DNA of 18,967 bases. Origin: JANXLO01 sp038231295 (GTDB lineage Bacteria > Armatimonadota > Chthonomonadetes > Chthonomonadales > Chthonomonadaceae). This document shows, piece by piece, positions 5,771 through 13,943 of the stretch. The notes under the pieces are model-generated. The model was not told the origin of the DNA and did no database searches. It saw nothing but the letters and a program-made list of their open reading frames with translations. Every line of letters starts with the position of its first letter. Position 1 is the stretch's first letter. The stretch is from contig JBBRLP010000106.1 of NCBI GenBank assembly GCA_038231295.1, forward strand, positions 1-18,967. The letters run 5' to 3'. The position numbers and the translations under genes are program-made.

Positions 5771-8700
5771 TCACTGTACCGCAGGGGGGGCAGTGGCGGG
5801 AGCGGGAGGGGAGGGCAGTTCGCCGTCGTGGAGGCCGAGGCGGGTGGTGCGGCAGACATCGGTGTAGGCGCAGCGGGCGCAGTGATCTCCGGGGGTCGCT
5901 TCGATGCGGGCGGCGCGAATATCGCGCACGGCGAGCAGGGCGGCGGTCTCGGCGGCCTGGACGATTTCGGCGTACTGCTGGCGGTTGAGCGGTGTGACGC
6001 TTCTACCGTCGTCGTGGGGCAGAACAGGCGAGAACTGGCGCAGATTCACGTGTTCGGTGCGGAAGAGGCGCGGACGCCCGGACTGCGGGGCCGCATCGTA
6101 GCAGGCGGCGGCGGCGTGGTAGCCGAACAGCCGCTCCAGCGCGAGCAGGCCGAGCGGAAGCTGCAAACTGACGCCGCGCTGAATCTCGGCGAACTCCGGC
6201 GCGGCAGTAAGGCGATAGGTGAGCAGCAGGGCACGCTGCCCGGTGGCGTCGAGGTCTACGCGGTCGAGGGTTCCGGCCACGCGCAGGCTCGTTCCGTCCG
6301 GGGCCGTCAGCGTGAGCGGTTCGGCAACGGACGCGGGGTCGTCTCCCCGGCCCGGATTGCCGAACGTGAGATGGGCATGGGCCGGACTCATGCCGAACAG
6401 AGGCGCGTAGCGGTCTTCGCGTTCCAGAAAGCCGTCGAGCGCATCGGCGAGCAGGCGGTGCGTCAGGCGCAGCCGATGCGGGCCGCTGTCAAGATTGGCC
6501 TGCTCCAACGTCTCGGTCAACAGCGCGTGAAGTTTTTCGCGCCGCTCGTCTGCGCTCGCCTCTGTCTGACGGCGGCGATGATGACGGCGCAGGACATGGC
6601 GCAGCAGATTCTCCTGCACCCGCGCATTGGCCCCGTCCTCTTCCGGGCGCAGAGCCAGCGAATGGCGCAGAAAATACTGAAGCGGACAGCGGCGGTAAGT
6701 CTCCAACTCCACTATCGAGAAGATGCGATCCTCGCCCGTGAACTCCGCCCGCAGTCCGGCATCGGTGAGGCGCGGCAGCGGGGGCAACTGCCGGGAGGCC
6801 AGAACCGACTGTATCTCCCGAACGCTCAGGCTGTCGTTTCCGGAAACCGTCGCTGCCGGGGAAGCGGCTGTCGTCATGCAGTCGTGCAGCAGCGCGGCAG
6901 CAGGGCGGACATTGCTACTGCCGGAATCGAATAGCTCGGCGCAGGCGGTGCGGAGGCTGTCGGCAGGAGTGACGGCCTCTCCGAACCGGGGCGCGACATC
7001 GGCAAGAGTGCGCGAAACCGTGTGCGGCAGCGTACCGCCCGAAGGCAGGAAGACGGCGCGAACCTCATCGAGGAAGAACGAGGGCAGGGTGTCCGACTCG
7101 TTGGCGGAGCGGGGATAGGAGAGCAGCAGCCGGTCGGAGGGCGCGGTGACGGCGAGGTAAAAGAGAAACCGCTCATCGTCCGAACGGGATTTCTGCGGCT
7201 CCAGGTCGGCCTCTCCGGCCTGGCGCAGGGCGGCGCGTTCGTCGTCGCGCAGGAACGGGTCTTCGGTGACGCGGCGGGGAAAGACCCGCTCCGTCAGCCC
7301 CATGACAGCGGCGATCCTGAGCGGACGCTCACGAGCGTCGTAAGGCTCCGCGACCCGAACCCGGTCGCCCTCGGCGGACGCAATCGCGGACGCGGAGTTC
7401 CACAGTTTCAGCAGGCCGTCGTGGAACTCTGCGAATGAAAGCCGGGCGCGTCCGGCGAAGGCGGACATCTGCCCCAGAGCCAGCATCCCCTCTCCTGCCT
7501 CCCGCCAGGCTGCCCGGTCCCGCCCGGCGCGTGTCGGCTCTCCGGCCTCGATGCGCTCCTCCAGCCCGAAGCCCATCACGATATCATGCACCAGCGCGGC
7601 GAACTCCTGCGGTTCGCTATCGGCGGTGAGCAGCGCGTCGAAGCGAGCCATCTCGCACAGAGTCGCCTCTATCGTCCCGCCCGTTTTCGCCGCCAGTTCC
7701 AGCCACTTTTCGCGCCCCTGCCGCACTCCCTTCTGCCGGGCCAGACGACGCAGCGCATCGGCGGCAAGCCGGTCGGGAGCGGTATAACTCGATTTCAAGA
7801 AGGCCAGCACATCGTCGCGCTGCCAGCCGCGCCGCACCGCCGCAAGCAGATGCAGCACGGTTTTGAGCAGCGGATTATCGCCCAGGCGTTCCGGGCCATC
7901 TACCCCCAGCGGAATGCCGTAGCGCTCGAAAACCGCCGCCAGAATCGGGGCATAGTCTCCCATGCCGCGCAGAATCACCGCAAAATCGTCCCAGACATAG
8001 CCGCCCTCCGCATAGATACGCCGGAACTCCCGCGCCACCATCTCGGCCTCGACATAAGGGTTCGGAGCGTCGAAGAGCAACAGAGAGGGAGTTGCGGAGG
8101 CGGTCTGGTGTGCAGAAGCCGCGTCGGGCGAGAATAGATGCCGTTCCAGTTTTACCAGGGATTCGGGCCTGCCGCTGCGGTACGGCTCAAGAACCTGCTC
8201 CTGCGTCGTGAACTCAGCCCGCAGCATGGTCAGGGTGCGCTCCGGGGCCGCGAAGAGCAGAGAACGCTCGGCCTCGAAGGGCAGCGTGACCCCAACCGAA
8301 ATCTCCGGCGCACCGAACTCCTGCCCGCGCCCCGCCAGCGCAGCGAGCAGACGCCTCTGGGCGCGATTGAAGCGAAAAAAGCCGTCCACGAGCAGCGTAT
8401 CCATCTCACGCGGCAGGGGGAGCGTGGCGTCCGCAGCACAGGCGGCGGCGAGATGCAGACAGTCCTCGTCGTCCCGCAGGCGGTTCTGCGCCAGAAACAT
8501 CTCGTAAGCCCGGAACAGCCGAACCAGTTCCCGCGTCTTCGCCGCAAAGATCGGGTCGTCCAGTTGCCGGGCAGCGGCCTCCGCCGAACTCTCCAGCGTC
8601 TCCGGGGTAAGGCACGCCAGTTTCCACTCCCGCAGCCGCTCCGCCAGGGCGGGAACGAAACCGGGCGCGGCCTGCATCCGCCCCAGAAAGTCGTCCGGGC

Positions 8701-9016
8701 GGATGTGGGTCTGGAAAAGCTCGGTGAGGATCAGTCGCTGGAAGGTACGGCTGATGAGGCGATAGCCGTCGTCCCGCAGGGGGCGCAGAAATTCGGAGAC
8801 TAGGCCGTGAAAATGGGTGACGGAACCACGCACCTCCGCGGTACTCTGTCCCGTTCCCTCCACGATGTGGCGGGCGCAGGTATCGGCCTGTTCGGAAGAG
8901 GAGACGACCAGTAGAGCGGTGCCGGGACGAGTTCGGAACCTTTCGACAGCCCAGGTCGTCTTACCGGAACCCGCAGGGCCGAGCGCCAGCAGCAGTGGAG
9001 GGTGCAGAACATTCAT
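5771..9016 (-). CDS. AddB-like helicase/nuclease subunit with an altered nuclease active site
   Basis: A protein of 1081 residues, close to AddB length (about 1150). AddB works with AddA to resect double-strand DNA ends for recombination repair. Visible from the start: Walker A GPAGSGKTT (13-21), LLVDGFFRF (208-216, the AddB IxVDGF equivalent), a helicase-like C-terminal core with SDDERFLFYLAVTAPSDRL, then a RecB-like nuclease domain framed by four cysteines C777 (YRRCPLQYF), C1046, C1049 and C1055, the AddB iron-sulfur pattern. The nuclease motif begins normally with GTLDRVD (D918), but the catalytic D-Y-K reads T933-Y934-R935, so this nuclease is probably inactive; the later LQL motif remains. 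ATG at 9016 is preferred over GTG at 9085 because a TATAAT (9056-9061) lies between them and the extra residues look non-coding; AAAGGAG lies about 13 bases upstream. No addA is present in the window. Confidence 0.88.
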   Translation of the reverse strand: MNVLHPPLLLALGPAGSGKTTWAVERFRTRPGTALLVVSSSEQADTCARHIVEGTGQSTAEVRGSVTHFHGLVSEFLRPLRDDGYRLISRTFQRLILTELFQTHIRPDDFLGRMQAAPGFVPALAERLREWKLACLTPETLESSAEAAARQLDDPIFAAKTRELVRLFRAYEMFLAQNRLRDDEDCLHLAAACAADATLPLPREMDTLLVDGFFRFNRAQRRLLAALAGRGQEFGAPEISVGVTLPFEAERSLLFAAPERTLTMLRAEFTTQEQVLEPYRSGRPESLVKLERHLFSPDAASAHQTASATPSLLLFDAPNPYVEAEMVAREFRRIYAEGGYVWDDFAVILRGMGDYAPILAAVFERYGIPLGVDGPERLGDNPLLKTVLHLLAAVRRGWQRDDVLAFLKSSYTAPDRLAADALRRLARQKGVRQGREKWLELAAKTGGTIEATLCEMARFDALLTADSEPQEFAALVHDIVMGFGLEERIEAGEPTRAGRDRAAWREAGEGMLALGQMSAFAGRARLSFAEFHDGLLKLWNSASAIASAEGDRVRVAEPYDARERPLRIAAVMGLTERVFPRRVTEDPFLRDDERAALRQAGEADLEPQKSRSDDERFLFYLAVTAPSDRLLLSYPRSANESDTLPSFFLDEVRAVFLPSGGTLPHTVSRTLADVAPRFGEAVTPADSLRTACAELFDSGSSNVRPAAALLHDCMTTAASPAATVSGNDSLSVREIQSVLASRQLPPLPRLTDAGLRAEFTGEDRIFSIVELETYRRCPLQYFLRHSLALRPEEDGANARVQENLLRHVLRRHHRRRQTEASADERREKLHALLTETLEQANLDSGPHRLRLTHRLLADALDGFLEREDRYAPLFGMSPAHAHLTFGNPGRGDDPASVAEPLTLTAPDGTSLRVAGTLDRVDLDATGQRALLLTYRLTAAPEFAEIQRGVSLQLPLGLLALERLFGYHAAAACYDAAPQSGRPRLFRTEHVNLRQFSPVLPHDDGRSVTPLNRQQYAEIVQAAETAALLAVRDIRAARIEATPGDHCARCAYTDVCRTTRLGLHDGELPSPPAPATAPPAVQ

Positions 9017-9055
9017 CGAAAACGGGAGGCTCCTTTGGCTTGTGCAGCACGACGG

Positions 9056-9061
9056 ATTATA
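9056..9061 (-). promoter_or_regulatory. Extended -10 promoter of the AddB-like gene
   Basis: The minus strand reads TGCTATAAT, a perfect -10 hexamer with the TGn extension, 40 bases upstream of the ATG at 9016. Transcription would start near 9049. No clear -35 box is visible. The position supports 9016 rather than 9085 as the translation start. Confidence 0.55.
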
Positions 9062-9084
9062 GCACACGCAATGCGGGTTTCTCA

Positions 9085-9211
9085 CTCCCGATTTCGAGGC
9101 AGTCTCCCCCTACCCCCGATTTCGGGGGAGTGGTGACAGTGCATGGCTTGTTCCCCCAAAATCAGTGGGGAAAGAGCAGGCTTGTGGAGTGAGTCCCCCG
9201 GAATCGGGGGG
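9085..9211. repeat. Cluster of four C-rich/G-rich palindromes
   Basis: Four related inverted repeats lie in about 125 bases upstream of the AddB-like gene: a degenerate copy CTCCCGATTTCGAGG (9085-9099); a perfect CCCCCGATTTCGGGGG (9113-9128) identical to 4412-4427; TTCCCC (9151-9156) with GGGGAA (9167-9172); and CCCCCG (9195-9200) with CGGGGG (9205-9210). They share a C-run/G-run stem around an AT-rich centre but differ in spacing, as expected of a dispersed palindromic repeat family. They lie between divergent genes, so terminator use is unlikely. Confidence 0.65.
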
Positions 9212-9423
9212 CAAGGGACCAGGAGTAAGGACAGGGGACGAAAAGTGAGCGGTCAAGACAAGCAGAAGCAGGAAAGCAGGGTTCCGGCGCATAATGGACA
9301 AGTCTGAGGATTTTCTGGACGACCTCGGACATTTCGCCGTTCTAGATGCGTCATTACAACGTGGGTCAGCCGCTTCGCCGGATGAGTGTGGAAGAGTTCA
9401 CATTCTTACTGTGAGAAGTTGTG
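9212..9423. other. Upstream region without a recognised gene
   Basis: A 52-codon ORF (9294-9452) runs here but has no ribosome site and its end overlaps the promoter at 9424-9453, so I do not call it. A perfect TCACA-N7-TGTGA inverted repeat (9398-9414) lies just upstream of the -35 box and could be an activator or repressor site. Nothing else is clear. Confidence 0.35.
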
Positions 9424-9453
9424 TTGACACCTCGGGCGAGAAACCATTATAAT
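9424..9453 (+). promoter_or_regulatory. Near-consensus sigma-70 promoter
   Basis: TTGACA (9424-9429) and TATAAT (9448-9453) are both perfect hexamers separated by 18 bases. Transcription should start near 9460, leaving a leader of about 165 bases before the ATG at 9624. The leader holds two hairpins: CTTTCT/AGAAAG (9479-9492) and TCGGA/TCCGA (around 9528-9548). This is the strongest promoter in the window. Confidence 0.8.
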
Positions 9454-9623
9454 GCCCAATAGAAAGAGTCCTCCGCGCCTTTCTTTAGAAAGACAGTCCT
9501 ATCCGCTGGAAGTTACTCTGCAAACTCGGATGCCATTCTGTGTCCGAATGCAAGCGCACTTATCTTTTATAAAGCCTGCTTCCCGGATAAACTTCCTGCC
9601 GCGCGGAGACGGAGGAATCCTAG

Positions 9624-11225
9624 ATGTTCTGTAAATGGTGTGGTATGGAGAGCGCGACCACCGACCTTTGCAGTTGGTGTCACCGGCCTCTTTCTGCCAC
9701 AACAACCGAAGCGGCCCCAGAGCCTGCGGCGGCGACCTCCCCTTCGGTGCGGGCAGCCGCTGCGCCGTTGGTGATGGAAGAAGATCCGGAGGAGGAGTCG
9801 CCTCTGGCGGCGGGCCTGACAGCGTCTCGGCCCGTGCATCGTCCTGCGCCGGGCCGTCCTGCCTGGGCGCCGGTGCCTCGTGCGGGCGCACCCGCGCCTC
9901 CACGTCCTGCGCCCGACTCGACGGCTGCTGCCCCTGTCCAGGCGGCTCCGACCGCTCCTGAAGCCGCTCCGCCCTCCCCGGTGATGCCTTCGCCTGAGTC
10001 TTCACGCCCGGTCATCGGTGTCCGCCGTCCTGGCGGCGCTCCTGCGCCCGGTGGCGCTGCGCCTGCGGCAGGAGCCGGCATCGGCGTCCGGCGTCCCACC
10101 GCGCCGCCGCCCGTCCCTCCCGCCGCACGGCCCTCTGCTCCGAGTGGGTCTGCCCCCGCTCCTTCCGGTCGCGTCCCGATGCCCGCCGCACCTGTCCGGC
10201 CTGCACCCATTCCCTCAAGTCGGCCTGCGGTCCCGGTGGCTGCCCCGCCAAGTTCGCGCCCGGCCGTTCCTGCCGCTGCAATGGGAGGCGGTGCGCCGGG
10301 GCCTCGTCCCTCCGTCCCCGCCAATCTCCTGGGGGGAACGGCTACCGCGACCCTGGAACCGATGACCCGTCCTGCCGCACCGGCGATGCAGAACGGAGCC
10401 AGCCCGACTGCCGCCCCTCTGCATACCCAGCAGGCTCCTGCCGCGTTCTCCGGCCCGGCGGTTACCGAGATGCTGACCGACGAGGAGGGAGGCGGACTGG
10501 CCGCTGGCATTGCGGCAGGCAAACGCGCCCCGGTCAGCGCGGGCATTCCCGCGCTCGGAACGTTCACCGCGACCAACTCGAAATACTACACCGGTCAGGT
10601 GGTAGACACTCTCTCCGGCACCCACTACGACGCGGCCACCGGGCAGGCGACCTCCGTCTCCACCGAGAAAAAGCCCGCCGACGGCATCGTCCTCCAGTGG
10701 GATGACGATCAGATCAGCACCCCACGGCAGATCGGGCGGTTCGCGCTGGCTTTCGCCGGGATTCTGCTTGGCATCGCCGCCATCGCCCATTTTCTGCCCG
10801 ACTATGCCGGGATTCCGCTGGTGGTCGGCCTCTTCGGGGCCGGAATGCTGCTGCCCGTCATGAAAGCCGTTCCCTACCATAGCGACGACTCGGACGACCT
10901 GCTATGGCTGGTGATCCTGACGCTGGTTTTTGGGCCGGGCATCGGCCTGATTATCTACGGCGTCAAGGGCCTGCTCCTTCAGGACGTCAATCTGGCTGTT
11001 GTCGGGCTGCTCGCGGTAGGATTCCTCGGCTACGTGGCTGTGCAGATCGCCTCCCCCTATCTTCCCCCGGATCAGAACGACGGGGTTTTCAACCTGCTCA
11101 AACTGGCTCCCCCCTGGGCGCAATATAGCAAATACGGCTTTGCCGCACTGCTCTACAACTGGTCGAGTCTGATAGCAATGACAGGCTGGATTGTCGGGAA
11201 TGTGTTTCACAAGCTCGACGAGTAG
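9624..11225 (+). CDS. Zinc-ribbon, Pro/Ala-rich, multi-pass membrane protein of unknown function
   Basis: A 533-residue protein in three parts. Residues 1-20 form a short zinc ribbon with C3-x2-C6 and C16-x2-C19. Residues about 25-280 are low-complexity Pro/Ala/Ser, with small internal duplications (IGVRRP at 131-136 and 153-158; PSSRPAVP twice near 198-216), most likely a disordered cytoplasmic arm. Residues about 370-530 hold four or five membrane segments (about 373-390, 395-413, 426-450, 455-477, 505-527). GGAGG lies about 8 bases before the ATG. I know of no named family with this build; zinc-ribbon plus membrane proteins are common as orphans. It has its own strong promoter. After the stop, a weak inverted repeat TCGAC/GTCGA precedes a T6 run (about 11215-11255) and may terminate. 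Confidence 0.85.
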   Translation: MFCKWCGMESATTDLCSWCHRPLSATTTEAAPEPAAATSPSVRAAAAPLVMEEDPEEESPLAAGLTASRPVHRPAPGRPAWAPVPRAGAPAPPRPAPDSTAAAPVQAAPTAPEAAPPSPVMPSPESSRPVIGVRRPGGAPAPGGAAPAAGAGIGVRRPTAPPPVPPAARPSAPSGSAPAPSGRVPMPAAPVRPAPIPSSRPAVPVAAPPSSRPAVPAAAMGGGAPGPRPSVPANLLGGTATATLEPMTRPAAPAMQNGASPTAAPLHTQQAPAAFSGPAVTEMLTDEEGGGLAAGIAAGKRAPVSAGIPALGTFTATNSKYYTGQVVDTLSGTHYDAATGQATSVSTEKKPADGIVLQWDDDQISTPRQIGRFALAFAGILLGIAAIAHFLPDYAGIPLVVGLFGAGMLLPVMKAVPYHSDDSDDLLWLVILTLVFGPGIGLIIYGVKGLLLQDVNLAVVGLLAVGFLGYVAVQIASPYLPPDQNDGVFNLLKLAPPWAQYSKYGFAALLYNWSSLIAMTGWIVGNVFHKLDE

Positions 11226-11686
11226 CGTTCCCAGAAGAGATAGTCGAACTTTTTTCCTGCTTCTACAGTCATATACAGACAACAGAGGCAGGAAAAATCA
11301 TTTTCCCTGTCGAAACTGTTATGTACGGACGTTACGTCTGTATCCTGACAGTAGGAACTTGCAAAGGAGGTGAACACGACACGGGAAGCCTTTTCTTCCC
11401 ATTACCGCACCACACGGTTGGCGGCTGCTTTTATAAGCTCATTCCACGACATGAATATCCTCGCAGTGTTGTTTCCAGAACGGAAGTTTCGCTATGCGGG
11501 AGCTGATCCTGACATAGTTCCACTGAAGGCATTCTGCACTGGCTGCCATACGACCCCATCGTTTCACTGAGTTCGTCATTCGACACACCTTCCTCTGAAG
11601 CAGAGATTAAGAAAACCGGGCGAGTCTCCTTCCTGCACTCACTCGGAAATGTAATCCGCTCAGAAGTAAGATCAACGGAGATAGTA
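11226..11686. other. Long leader/intergenic region before the pseudopilin
   Basis: No gene is supported in these 461 bases. A nested hairpin spans 11315-11352: outer ACTGT/ACAGT and inner TACGGACG (11324-11331) with CGTCTGTA (11335-11342) around a TTA loop, with one G-U pair. It is followed by AAAGGAGGTGA (11363-11373), a full anti-16S match with no ATG at useful distance; a GTG inside it opens a 66-codon ORF I do not trust. A CTCTG-AAG-CAGAG hairpin lies at 11593-11605. The pseudopilin promoter was not identified. Confidence 0.4.
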
Positions 11687-12457
11687 ATGCACAAGAAACA
11701 AGGTTTCACCCTCATCGAACTGCTCGTCGTCATCGCGATTATCGCGATTCTGGCGGCCATCCTGTTCCCGGTCTTTGCACAGGCCCGTGAGAAGGCCCGT
11801 CAGACCTCCTGCTCGAGCAACCTCAAGCAGATCGGCCTCGCCTTCAAAATGTACGTCCAAGACTACGACGAGCGCTGGCCGAACAGCGATCCGCTCAAAG
11901 CGGCTCCGCTCAACGACTGCTGCAGTGCCGGACAGAACGGTGGAACGGGCAAGAACTTCGGCTGGGGCGGATGGATCGGCAATGCCCTGATCCCCTACAC
12001 CAAAAACCAGGCCATCTACCAGTGTCCTTCCAATAACGTCAATGGCTTCAACGACCCCTATTCCAACGGCGGTACCCTGACTACCAACGGCAAAGAGCAG
12101 GGCAGCTACGCCTTCAACTATGCCTCCATGTACGGCGTCAAAGAGGCACAGATTCCCGAAGTCTCCGGCGCGATCGTCATGACCGACTCCGGCACCGGCT
12201 GGTGGGACTGCTGGTATGAGGACGGCGGCTGCGGATGGCGGACCCGTGACTGGGCGTGGCACCGTGCCAAGAACTTCAAGGCGACGGAATGGCACTCAGG
12301 CAAGAACAACTTCCTGTTCGTAGACAGCCATGTCAAAGCGGCCGACTGGAACGCCTTCCAGTGGCAGAACCTCAACGTCACGATTGATCAGGGCAACCAG
12401 AACTACAATCGTCCGTTGGCCTGTGTCTACGATCAGCCCACCAACTGTACGAAATAG
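11687..12457 (+). CDS. Type II/IV pseudopilin-like protein, H-X9-DG family (DUF1559-like)
   Basis: A 256-residue secreted pilin-like protein. The start HKKQG followed by FTLIELLVVIAIIAILAAIL is a class III signal: prepilin peptidase would cut after G6, with E11 as the +5 glutamate. The remaining helix runs into FPVFAQAREKAR and SNLKQIGLA, a signature of the large paralogous pseudopilin families of Armatimonadota and Planctomycetota. Near the C-terminus H203-x9-D213-S214 matches the H-X9-DG processing-associated motif with Ser for Gly. The globular part contains C42, C78, C79, C113, C175 and C182, which could form disulfides. ATG at 11687 has GGAG 6 bases upstream. The gene stands alone and ends in a terminator at 12497-12520. 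Its role (pilus, secretion fibre or surface protein) is not known for most members. Confidence 0.92.
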   Translation: MHKKQGFTLIELLVVIAIIAILAAILFPVFAQAREKARQTSCSSNLKQIGLAFKMYVQDYDERWPNSDPLKAAPLNDCCSAGQNGGTGKNFGWGGWIGNALIPYTKNQAIYQCPSNNVNGFNDPYSNGGTLTTNGKEQGSYAFNYASMYGVKEAQIPEVSGAIVMTDSGTGWWDCWYEDGGCGWRTRDWAWHRAKNFKATEWHSGKNNFLFVDSHVKAADWNAFQWQNLNVTIDQGNQNYNRPLACVYDQPTNCTK

Positions 12458-12496
12458 TAGAACATTCCCGATCTAAACGGATCGTGAAACACTCTG

Positions 12497-12520
12497 GCCC
12501 CCGCGCTCCGGTGCGGGGGC
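12497..12520 (+). terminator. Intrinsic terminator after the pseudopilin gene
   Basis: GCCCCCGC (12497-12504) and GCGGGGGC (12513-12520) form a perfect 8-bp GC stem with an 8-base loop, 40 bases after the pseudopilin stop. The following bases (TGTCCTGTCT) are only moderately T-rich, so termination may be partial. Confidence 0.7.
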
Positions 12521-12614
12521 TGTCCTGTCTCTGTCGGGCGGGAGGAATTGGCCTTCCCGTCGGCGAATTTGAGGGCATTGGGTGGACTGATACGAAACGG
12601 CAGACCGAACACTT

Positions 12615-13943
12615 ATGACGAAGACTCCCATTCCGCAGCCCTCTCATCAGGCGGTTTCCGCTCGCTTACGGGGACTGCTGCTGATAGCGCTGCTGATACT
12701 GGCTGTCGCGCTGGGCGTCCGGTATTTGTCGGGCGTAACCAAACCGAAAACAGGCGCTGAGGCAGCGATCATGGACGATTCCGCCGCCGAACTGCCGCCC
12801 TCTCCCGCTCCCCCTCCCTCCCCGGACCTCGCACGTTTGCGGGCGCTCCATGCCGCCACTTTGGCGTTCAAACCACAGGCTGACCCGAACGCGACGATTC
12901 AGGCGGCGCAGACAGCCCAGAGCCTCGGTGACATGTTCACGGCGGAACGCCTGCTGAAGTCCGCAATCCGACAGGACGCGCAGAACGCACAGGCGCAGCA
13001 GATGCTGGCGGAACTCTATCGGCAGGAAGCGCGGTATGGGGAAGCGAAACGGCTGTTTCTGGCCCTGCATACCCGTTCGCCGCAGAGTCTCGATCCCTAT
13101 ATCGGGCTGGCGGAGGTGGATTTCGCACGGGGGGCGCGTGCAGAAGCGTTCACATGGCTGGCGCAGGCCGGAACCGGGGCCGCGCAGACCGCAGAGAACC
13201 TGACCACCCTCGCGCATCGGTATCAGGATTGGGACGATTTTGAGAACGCCTCGGCAATGTCCGCGAAAGCCTTGCAGATCGCGCCGGGAGACGAAAACGC
13301 GATGCTCCAGCGGGCCTCCATCCTGGTGCAGCATGGCGAGATGACCGAGAGCCGCCAGCTTCTGGAGACACTCATTGTCCAGCATCCGCAGAACGGCTAC
13401 GCGCATCGCCTGCTGGCCGTCGTCCTGACAAACCCAAACCTGCCGAAACAGGACTATGTCCGTGCGCGGTCACTGCTGGAAAAGGCGGTGGAGTTGACCG
13501 TGACGGATGCCGCCATCTATCGGGTCGCCGCCATCGTCTATCGGCAGCAGCATCTCTATCGTCTCGCCGCGCAGTCGTACGACGCTCTGCTGAAACTTGA
13601 TCCAAACAGTCTGGAAGCCCGGTATGGCCTCGGACAGGTCTATGCCCTGCTCGGCAAGGCCGACTGGAGTCGGGAGCAGTTCGCCATCTACACCAAACTA
13701 CAGGAGCAGCAGCACCGGATTTCCCTGCTGAACGTCGCGCTGGGAGTGAAGCCGACCGATCCGGCGCGGCACACCGCGCTGGCTCGCGCACTGGAGGCGC
13801 AAGGCGATCTGTCCGGTGCACTGGCACAATACCAGACGGCGGTTCTGCTCTCACCTCCGGCGGGACGCAACGAGGCGAGGAAGGCCGTCGCGCAGTGCCA
13901 TGCCCGTCTTGGCTGGCCCCCCGCTCAGGAAGGAGCGCCATGA
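12615..13943 (+). CDS. Membrane-anchored TPR-repeat protein
   Basis: A 442-residue protein with one N-terminal membrane segment (about 20-40) and a short Pro-rich linker (about 60-70), followed by about nine TPR-like helix pairs to near residue 430. Examples are LAELYRQEARYGEAKRLFLAL, then IVYRQQHLYRLAAQSYDALLKLDPNS, then ARALEAQGDLSGALAQYQTAVLLSP. TPR arrays bind partner proteins, here most likely outside the membrane if the helix is a signal anchor. No strong ribosome site precedes the ATG at 12615, so the start is less certain. Its stop overlaps the ATG of the FG-GAP lipoprotein by 4 bases (ATGA), showing an operon. TPR proteins often accompany or are fused to ASPIC/UnbV proteins, so the two products may act together. 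Confidence 0.85.
   Translation: MTKTPIPQPSHQAVSARLRGLLLIALLILAVALGVRYLSGVTKPKTGAEAAIMDDSAAELPPSPAPPPSPDLARLRALHAATLAFKPQADPNATIQAAQTAQSLGDMFTAERLLKSAIRQDAQNAQAQQMLAELYRQEARYGEAKRLFLALHTRSPQSLDPYIGLAEVDFARGARAEAFTWLAQAGTGAAQTAENLTTLAHRYQDWDDFENASAMSAKALQIAPGDENAMLQRASILVQHGEMTESRQLLETLIVQHPQNGYAHRLLAVVLTNPNLPKQDYVRARSLLEKAVELTVTDAAIYRVAAIVYRQQHLYRLAAQSYDALLKLDPNSLEARYGLGQVYALLGKADWSREQFAIYTKLQEQQHRISLLNVALGVKPTDPARHTALARALEAQGDLSGALAQYQTAVLLSPPAGRNEARKAVAQCHARLGWPPAQEGAP

Noticed and set aside
5660..6934. 424-codon plus-strand frame at the 3' end of the AddB-like gene
   Set aside because: It is antisense to the iron-sulfur/nuclease region and has composition-driven Gly/Arg/Gln content.
9294..9452. 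52-codon ORF upstream of the zinc-ribbon gene
   Set aside because: It lacks a ribosome site and its end overlaps the -35 and -10 boxes of a near-consensus promoter.
9680..10576. 298-codon Gly/Ala-rich minus-strand frame
   Set aside because: It is the mirror of the Pro/Ala-rich arm of the zinc-ribbon protein, whose start, ribosome site and promoter are all good.
11370..11570. 66-codon ORF opening with a GTG inside AAAGGAGGTGA
   Set aside because: The start codon is part of the ribosome-site match itself and the product shows no recognisable feature.
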